DNA from: Clostridia bacterium
GTDB taxonomy: Bacteria; Bacillota; Clostridia; Oscillospirales; Acutalibacteraceae
Direction: 5' to 3'
NCBI GenBank assembly: GCA_017403185.1
Contig: JAFQON010000043.1
Coordinates: 43,961-107,960 of the forward strand
Length of the DNA stretch: 64,000 nucleotides
Every line of letters starts with the position of its first letter. Within the stretch, counting starts at the first letter, position 1. The position numbers were made by a program, and so were the translations under genes. The notes below the pieces were generated by a model that had not been told where the DNA came from, made no database searches, and saw nothing but the letters and a program-made list of their open reading frames with translations. Below are positions 59,123-64,000 of this stretch, one piece after another.

Positions 59123-61231
59123 ATGTACAGAACTCACCGATGCAATGAAATAAGAGAAGCTCATATCGGTCAGACGGTTGAGCTTGCAGGCTGGGTTGAT
59201 GTTATCCGTGACCACGGCGGCGTTCTTTTTGTTGATTTGCGAGATGAAACAGGCGTGACACAGGTTGTTGTTCACGATGAAACGCTTCTTAAGGGCGTGA
59301 GCAAGGAAACGGTTATTTCGGTTCACGGCACAGTTACAAAGCGTGACGAAAACACGGTTAACCCAAAAATTGACACGGGTCTTGTTGAGCTTGTTGCAGA
59401 CACTCTTAAGGTGCTCGGCACCTGCACAAGAGAGCTTCCCTTTGAAATAGGTTCAAACGATACAAACGAAAATCTGCGCCTCAAGCACAGATTCCTCGAT
59501 TTGAGAAATCCCGCACTTCACAATAATATTATCCTTCGTTCCAAGGTTATCGGTCACATGAGAAAGCTTATGGAGGAGAGGGGCTTCCTTGATATTCAGA
59601 CCCCCATTCTCACAGCTTCATCACCCGAAGGCGCAAGAGACTTCCTTGTGCCCAGCCGTAAGCATCCGGGCAAATTCTATGCTCTGCCTCAGGCTCCTCA
59701 GCAGTTTAAGCAGCTGCTTATGGTATCGGGCTTTGACAAATACTATCAGATTGCTCCCTGTTTCAGAGATGAAGACGCCCGTGCAGACCGTTCACCCGGT
59801 GAATTTTATCAGCTTGACTTTGAAATGGCATTTTCAACTCAGGAAGAGGTTCTTCAGGTTTGCGAAGAGGTTGTAAGCGATATCTTCCACACCTTCTCGG
59901 ATAAAAAAGTTACCGCTTCACCCTTCAGAAGAATTCCTTATGCGGAGTCAATGGCAAAATACGGCTCGGATAAACCCGACCTTCGCAATCCCCTCGTTAT
60001 CTGCGACCTTACCGATATGTTCAAAAGAGTTAAATTCAAACCCTTCATGAACAAATTCGTAAGAGCAATCGTTGCTCCCTGCAAGAACGAAAGATGGTTC
60101 TTCGACAAGTCACTTGCATTTGCCACAAAGCAGGCAAAAATGGCGGGTCTTGCTCATATCACTCTTCTTGATGCTGCAAACTACGGTTTTAAGGATGACC
60201 CCATCAGCAAGGTTATGACAGAGGAAGAGAAGAGAGAAATTGTTGAGCTTACAGGCGTTAAGGAAGGCGAAACAATCTTCTTCATCTGTGATAATATCTC
60301 AGATGTTGCAGATAAGAACGCAGGTGTTATCCGCACATGGCTCGGCGAAGAGCTTGACCTCATCAATAAAGATTCATTTGAATTCTGCTTTGTTGTTGAT
60401 TTCCCGATGTATGAGAGAGATGAAACAACAGATAAGATTATATTCACCCACAATCCCTTCTCAATGCCTCAGGGCGGTCTTGAAGCACTTGAAACAATGG
60501 ACCCCTGTGAAATCCTTGCTTATCAGTATGACCTTGTTTGTAACGGCATCGAGCTTGCTTCGGGTGCGGTCAGAAACCACAGCCCCGAAATCATGCGCAA
60601 GGCATTCGAAATTGCAGGCTACACCGAGGAAGAGGTTGAAAAGAGATTCAGCGCACTTTACAACGCATTCCAGTTCGGTGCACCTCCCCACGCAGGTATG
60701 GCACCCGGTGTTGACAGAATGGTAATGCTTCTTGCAGACACCGAAACCATCAGAGATGTTATCGCATTCCCGCTTGACGGCACGGCTCAGGATCAGATGC
60801 TCGGCGCACCCGGTGTTGTTACTGAACTTCAGCTCTTTGAAGCGAATGTGGCAATCAGAGGCAAGGGCGGTGCAGTTGAAGTTTCGGGCAGCGATGGCGA
60901 TGATTCCGCATTCACTGCAACCGTTAACTCCGCAAAGGGCGGTGCAATGACCAAAGAAAAATGGTTCAAGGAGCTTGAAAGCGTTAACGAGCTTTCGTTT
61001 ACCGACGGTGAAAAGAAGGCAATGCAGAAGATTCTTGACGATATGGGCAAGGCTGAAGCTGAGCTTGAAAAGACAGCTACAGACGATGTTGAGGCTATGA
61101 TTTATGTTATGCCCATGACCAATGTTCTCAGAAATGACGGCAGAAGCCAGCCCTTCTCACGCAAAGACCTGCTTGAAGGTGCTCCTCAGAGCACTGAAGA
61201 CAGCTGGCAGGTTCCCAGACTCGTAAAGTGA
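59123..61231 (+). CDS. aspS: Aspartyl-tRNA synthetase fused in frame to GatC
   Basis: The 702-residue protein consists of bacterial AspRS (about 1-575: OB-fold VELAGWVDVIRDHGG, motif 2 FRDEDARADRSPGEF, GAD insertion, motif 3 GAPPHAGMAPGVDRM) and, after a Gly/Ser-rich linker (about 580-607), a whole GatC-like domain (609-702). The GatC part has MPMTNVLRNDGRSQPF and ends WQVPRLVK, as GatC does. No stop separates them. An internal ATG at 60947 with GGGCGG upstream could also yield free GatC. Fusion implies the synthetase carries the amidotransferase on its back, as in an Asn transamidosome; the AspRS would then charge both tRNA-Asp and tRNA-Asn. Start ATG 59123 follows GGAGG. Confidence 0.93.
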   Translation: MYRTHRCNEIREAHIGQTVELAGWVDVIRDHGGVLFVDLRDETGVTQVVVHDETLLKGVSKETVISVHGTVTKRDENTVNPKIDTGLVELVADTLKVLGTCTRELPFEIGSNDTNENLRLKHRFLDLRNPALHNNIILRSKVIGHMRKLMEERGFLDIQTPILTASSPEGARDFLVPSRKHPGKFYALPQAPQQFKQLLMVSGFDKYYQIAPCFRDEDARADRSPGEFYQLDFEMAFSTQEEVLQVCEEVVSDIFHTFSDKKVTASPFRRIPYAESMAKYGSDKPDLRNPLVICDLTDMFKRVKFKPFMNKFVRAIVAPCKNERWFFDKSLAFATKQAKMAGLAHITLLDAANYGFKDDPISKVMTEEEKREIVELTGVKEGETIFFICDNISDVADKNAGVIRTWLGEELDLINKDSFEFCFVVDFPMYERDETTDKIIFTHNPFSMPQGGLEALETMDPCEILAYQYDLVCNGIELASGAVRNHSPEIMRKAFEIAGYTEEEVEKRFSALYNAFQFGAPPHAGMAPGVDRMVMLLADTETIRDVIAFPLDGTAQDQMLGAPGVVTELQLFEANVAIRGKGGAVEVSGSDGDDSAFTATVNSAKGGAMTKEKWFKELESVNELSFTDGEKKAMQKILDDMGKAEAELEKTATDDVEAMIYVMPMTNVLRNDGRSQPFSRKDLLEGAPQSTEDSWQVPRLVK

Positions 61232-61241
61232 GGTGCAGAAA

Positions 61242-62420
61242 ATGTTATATATCAACGAAATAAATGCGGCAGGCAAAATTGCCGCAGATGATACAATTCT
61301 TGTTAAAGATGTTCCCGCAACCGCAGGCTCAAAGATGCTTGAGAATTTCAAACCTCTTTTCAGTGCAGAGGCGGTTGACAGGCTTGAAAAAGCAGGCTAT
61401 GCAATTTCAGGCAAAACAAATGTTGGCGAATTCGGTCTTGACCTTCTCGGCGAAACCTCATATTTTGAGCCCGCAACCGAAAACGGCAACCTTGTCGGCG
61501 CAGCAGCAGCCCTTGTTGCTTCGGGTAAGGTTAAAGCCGCTCTCAATGTTGACCTCAACGGTGCACCTCGCCGTGCGGCAGCAATCTCGGGCGTTGACTT
61601 CATCAAACCCACCTATGGCACCGTTTCACGCTACGGCGTTATCGCCTGTGCCTGCTCGGGCGAGCAGATAGGCGTTACCGCTGCAGATGCAGAGAGCGTT
61701 AAGGAAATCCTTACCGTTATCGCAGGTCACGACAGCAAGGACGGCACAAGCCTTCCTGCAGAAAAATACGAATATTCAACAGATGAAGATGTTTCAGCAA
61801 TGAAAATCTGCATCGTAAAAGAGCTTTATGACGCCGCAAGCGCAGAGGTAAAGGCTGATATCGATGCTTATGCAGAGAGCCTCAAAAAGCTCGGCGCGGC
61901 TGTTGATACTGTTTCGCTTGATATTGTTCAGCAGGCAAAAACAGCATGGCAGATTCTTATGGCAGCTGAAACAACAAACAATCTTTCAAGATTTGACGGT
62001 GTTAAGTACGGCTACAGAACACCCGAATACAAGAATATTGACGAGCTTTATGTCAAGAGCCGCTCAGAAGCAATGGGCTTCCTCACAAAGGCAACAATTA
62101 TCTATGGCTCTGATGTTCTCGCAAAGGCAAAATACGAGAAGTGCTACGATAAGTCGCTCCGTATCCGCCGTATTGTGTGCGATAAGGTGAGAGAGGTTCT
62201 TGCAAAATACGATGCAATCCTTGCTCCCGTATGCTCACAGAAAAGCTACAAGCCCTATGATACTCTTGAAGCATTTGAAAAGGTTTATGACGAAAGTCTT
62301 TTCACCGCAATCCCCTCAATCACGGGTATGCCCGCAATGGTAACAAAGGGCGTTCAGCTTATTTCAGATTCATATAAAGAGAGCGTGCTTCTCAGCATCG
62401 CAAAAAGCGTGGAGGTGTAA
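61242..62420 (+). CDS. gatA: GatA-like amidase-signature protein lacking catalytic serines
   Basis: The 392-residue protein aligns with GatA along its length: SKMLENFKP, GKTNVGEFGL, IKPTYGTVSRYGVIACACSGEQIG, NLSRFDGVKYGYRT and SRSEAMGF. It is short (GatA is usually about 480): about 55 N-terminal residues and a loop before the C-terminal strand are missing. The triad lysine is kept (K22 in VKD), but the GGSSGGS loop is NGNLVGAA (serines to L84-V85) and the nucleophile in TGGSIRQPA is LNGAPRRAA (A108). Glutaminase activity is therefore not expected. GAGGTG 6 nt before ATG 61242 sets the start. It lies between aspS/gatC and gatB. Confidence 0.88.
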   Translation: MLYINEINAAGKIAADDTILVKDVPATAGSKMLENFKPLFSAEAVDRLEKAGYAISGKTNVGEFGLDLLGETSYFEPATENGNLVGAAAALVASGKVKAALNVDLNGAPRRAAAISGVDFIKPTYGTVSRYGVIACACSGEQIGVTAADAESVKEILTVIAGHDSKDGTSLPAEKYEYSTDEDVSAMKICIVKELYDAASAEVKADIDAYAESLKKLGAAVDTVSLDIVQQAKTAWQILMAAETTNNLSRFDGVKYGYRTPEYKNIDELYVKSRSEAMGFLTKATIIYGSDVLAKAKYEKCYDKSLRIRRIVCDKVREVLAKYDAILAPVCSQKSYKPYDTLEAFEKVYDESLFTAIPSITGMPAMVTKGVQLISDSYKESVLLSIAKSVEV

Positions 62421-62423
62421 ATA

Positions 62424-63833
62424 ATGAAATACGAACTTGTCATTGGTTTGGAAACTCATGTTGAACTTTCCACCGATTCAAAGCTTTTCTGCTCCTGCGG
62501 CGGCCATTCAAGCCCCAAAGAGCCCAATGATTGCGTATGCCCTGCCTGCAGCGGTATGCCCGGTATGCTCCCCGTAACCAACAAGCACGCAATCGAGCTT
62601 GCAGTCAAAGCAGGCTTTATGCTTAACTGCAAAATCAATCAGTACACAACATTCGATAAAAAGAGTTATTACTATCCCGACCTTCCCTGTGCATACCAGA
62701 TTACACAGTGGTTCCACCCCATCTGTGTTGACGGCTGTGTTGAAATAGGAGAAAGGAAAATCGGCATCAAGCAGATTCATGTTGAAGAGGACGCGGGCAA
62801 GCTTGTTCACGATGATGCAACTAACACATCATTTGTTGATTTCAACCGCACAAGCGTGCCCCTTATCGAAATCGTAAGCAGACCCGACTTCCGCTCGTCA
62901 GACGAAGTTATCGCATACCTCAAGAAGCTCAAGTCAAGCCTTCAGTTTGCAGGTATTTCAGAGTGCGAAGAGGGTGCGATGAGATGTGATGTTAATATTT
63001 CAGTCCGTCCCGAGGGTTCAAACGAGCTTGGTGTACGTTCCGAAATCAAGAACATGAGCTCACTTTCAGAAATCAAGGATGCAATCGAATTTGAAAAGGT
63101 TCGTCATATTGATGCAATCGAGCGTCACACAGAAATGCTTGTTCAGGAAACACGCCGTTGGGATGATGTCAAGAGAAGAACCTTCCCCATGCGTAACAAA
63201 GAAACAGCGGCGGACTACCGCTATTTCCCCGACCCGAACCTTATGCCTATCGTGATTGATGACGCATGGCTTGCAGAAATAAGAGCAAGTATGCCCGCAA
63301 CAGCAGATGAGAAAACTTCTCTCTATGAAGAAATGGGCATTGCAACCAAGGAAGCATCCGTTCTTTCGTCAGACAGAAAGCTCTCGGATATGTTTGATAC
63401 CGTTGTTGCAATGGGCAGAAGCCCCAAGGTGGTTGCAAGCTGGATTCTTACAGAGTGCATGGGTCAGATGAAGCGTCTTGAGCTTGATTCGCTTGAAATT
63501 GCACCTGCAAAGCTCGGCAGAATCATTGAGCTTGTTGAAAGCGGCGAAATTACCCGTGCGGCAGGTAAGAAGGTTCTTTCCGCAGTGTTTGAAAATGATG
63601 TTGATGTTGATAAATATTGCGATGAAAACAAGCTCAATGCAAAGGTTGACGAAGGCTTCATTCTTGAAACTGTACGCAAGGTAATTGCAGAAAATGAAAA
63701 GATAGTTGCCGATTACAAGGGAGGCAAGGTGAAGGCGCTTCAGGCACTCTTCGGAAGTGTTATGAAGGAGCTCAGAGGCACCGGTTCACCCGATGTTATC
63801 AGAGCAATGCTTGAAAAAGAGCTTAACGGCTGA
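62424..63833 (+). CDS. gatB: Aspartyl/glutamyl-tRNA amidotransferase subunit GatB
   Basis: The 469-residue protein looks complete. It has the N-terminal catalytic cradle (IGLETHVELSTDSKLFCSC), zinc cysteines in FCSC and CVCPAC, the YYYPDLPCAYQITQ strand, HVEEDAGKLVHD and MRCDVNISVRPEG, and the C-terminal YqeY-like helical domain that holds the tRNA. It activates Asp- or Glu-tRNA with ATP and transfers ammonia. All the metal and ATP-site regions that I can recognise are intact, in contrast to GatA. GGAGGTG precedes the ATG. Confidence 0.95.
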   Translation: MKYELVIGLETHVELSTDSKLFCSCGGHSSPKEPNDCVCPACSGMPGMLPVTNKHAIELAVKAGFMLNCKINQYTTFDKKSYYYPDLPCAYQITQWFHPICVDGCVEIGERKIGIKQIHVEEDAGKLVHDDATNTSFVDFNRTSVPLIEIVSRPDFRSSDEVIAYLKKLKSSLQFAGISECEEGAMRCDVNISVRPEGSNELGVRSEIKNMSSLSEIKDAIEFEKVRHIDAIERHTEMLVQETRRWDDVKRRTFPMRNKETAADYRYFPDPNLMPIVIDDAWLAEIRASMPATADEKTSLYEEMGIATKEASVLSSDRKLSDMFDTVVAMGRSPKVVASWILTECMGQMKRLELDSLEIAPAKLGRIIELVESGEITRAAGKKVLSAVFENDVDVDKYCDENKLNAKVDEGFILETVRKVIAENEKIVADYKGGKVKALQALFGSVMKELRGTGSPDVIRAMLEKELNG

Positions 63834-63860
63834 ATATAATAAAAGAGACCACCGCTTTTA

Positions 63861-64000
63861 TGAACTGCCCCAAATTGTGCGGACAGTACAAAAAAAGACC
63901 CTATGGCAGAAATATTTAATTAAGCGACATACTGACTTCGTTTTTCAAGCGGAGTCAGTTTTGTTTTTAATTGGATTCTTTCGTTGTTGTAGAAATGTAT
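63861..64000 (-). mobile_element. IS3-family insertion sequence, one end
   Basis: From TGAACTGCCCC at 63861 the sequence looks like an IS3-type terminal inverted repeat (TGAACTGCCCCAAATTGTGC), followed by the 3' end of a transposase gene on the minus strand. The other end is outside the window. It is 28 nt after the gatB stop and begins within what may have been the gatB terminator (AAAAGAGACCACCGC at 63841-63855). Confidence 0.7.
63920..64000 (-). CDS. IS3-family transposase OrfB, C-terminal fragment (continues outside window)
   Basis: The last 26 residues are visible on the minus strand: IHFYNNERIQLKTKLTPLEK followed by RSQYVA and a stop at 63920-63922. YNNERIQ and LTPLE(K)R are the conserved tail of IS150/IS3-type integrase-fold transposases. 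The DDE catalytic core would lie beyond the window. Confidence 0.85.
   Translation of the reverse strand: MHFYNNERIQLKTKLTPLEKRSQYVA

Noticed and set aside
61242-62420. GatA as a simple pseudogene
   Set aside because: The frame is intact over its full length, the ribosome site and coupling to gatB are good, and fold motifs are kept; only the catalytic serines and some loops are lost.
1-64000. CRISPR arrays, rRNA and tRNA genes, origin of replication
   Set aside because: I looked for regularly spaced repeats, tRNA-like cloverleaf ends and DnaA-box clusters and saw none that I could support.

Overview
The window looks like chromosome of a low-to-moderate GC, Gram-positive anaerobe of the class Clostridia, most likely a gut or rumen Oscillospirales/Ruminococcaceae-type bacterium. 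The signs are AGGAGG-type ribosome sites, near-consensus sigma-A promoters with 16-17 nt spacers, a ctsR-mcsA-mcsB-clpC stress operon, a T-box leader, a DarA-type c-di-AMP receptor, an HPr with both H15 and S46, TnpV/DUF6809 mobile genes, and several intracellular glycoside hydrolases without signal peptides. The organism call is inference from gene content; no rRNA gene is present.

Layout. 1-6.9 kb: a tightly packed plus-strand glycoside hydrolase run (GH43 C-terminus, GH78 alpha-rhamnosidase, domain-permuted GH3, GH1) suited to trimming plant oligosaccharides or glycosides inside the cell. 6.9-9.7 kb: an AT-rich accessory patch with TnpV and DUF6809 genes, hairpins, and a two-gene cassette (S23-type four-helix-bundle protein plus metallophosphatase) bracketed by a 28-bp direct repeat. 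9.7-16.5 kb: a secreted crystallin-like/Vps62-like protein, CapA-like phosphatase, GtrA, sugar isomerase-like TIM barrel, peptidase E, a YabE-like G5/3D cell-wall protein and HPr. 16.5-23.6 kb (minus strand): small kinase, GPH sugar symporter, uracil permease, GH36 alpha-galactosidase, and a free-standing E2-like acyltransferase. 23.7-29.7 kb: a heterodimeric ABC exporter with one degenerate ATP site, then a polar amino acid ABC importer. 29.7-41.6 kb: housekeeping (YfcE, HAD phosphatase, aminotransferase, TrpRS, ArgG, ArgH, TrmL, Pth) plus unknown membrane and lipoprotein genes. 41.7-46.3 kb: clpC-mcsB-mcsA-ctsR with a dense CtsR operator array. 46.4-56.1 kb: EamA transporter, class II aldolase, a four-gene unit linking a PH-like/zinc-ribbon ABC transporter, DUF1854, DarA and a secreted phosphoesterase, then RsmI and TrmN6. 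56.2-63.9 kb: RarA, an MFS transporter, and a T-box-controlled aspS/gatC-gatA-gatB operon. The window ends inside an IS3-family element.

The most remarkable locus is 58.8-63.8 kb. One reading frame carries aspartyl-tRNA synthetase followed in frame by a complete GatC. The next gene is a short GatA in which both active-site serines of the amidase signature are replaced (SS dipeptide by L84-V85, nucleophile by A108) while the lysine (K22) is kept. GatB after it looks intact. As read, this is a covalently tethered AspRS/amidotransferase complex whose GatA should not be able to hydrolyse glutamine, so the ammonia source for Asn-tRNA(Asn) formation, or the role of the complex, is open. A second canonical gatCAB elsewhere in the genome would change the interpretation and cannot be excluded here.
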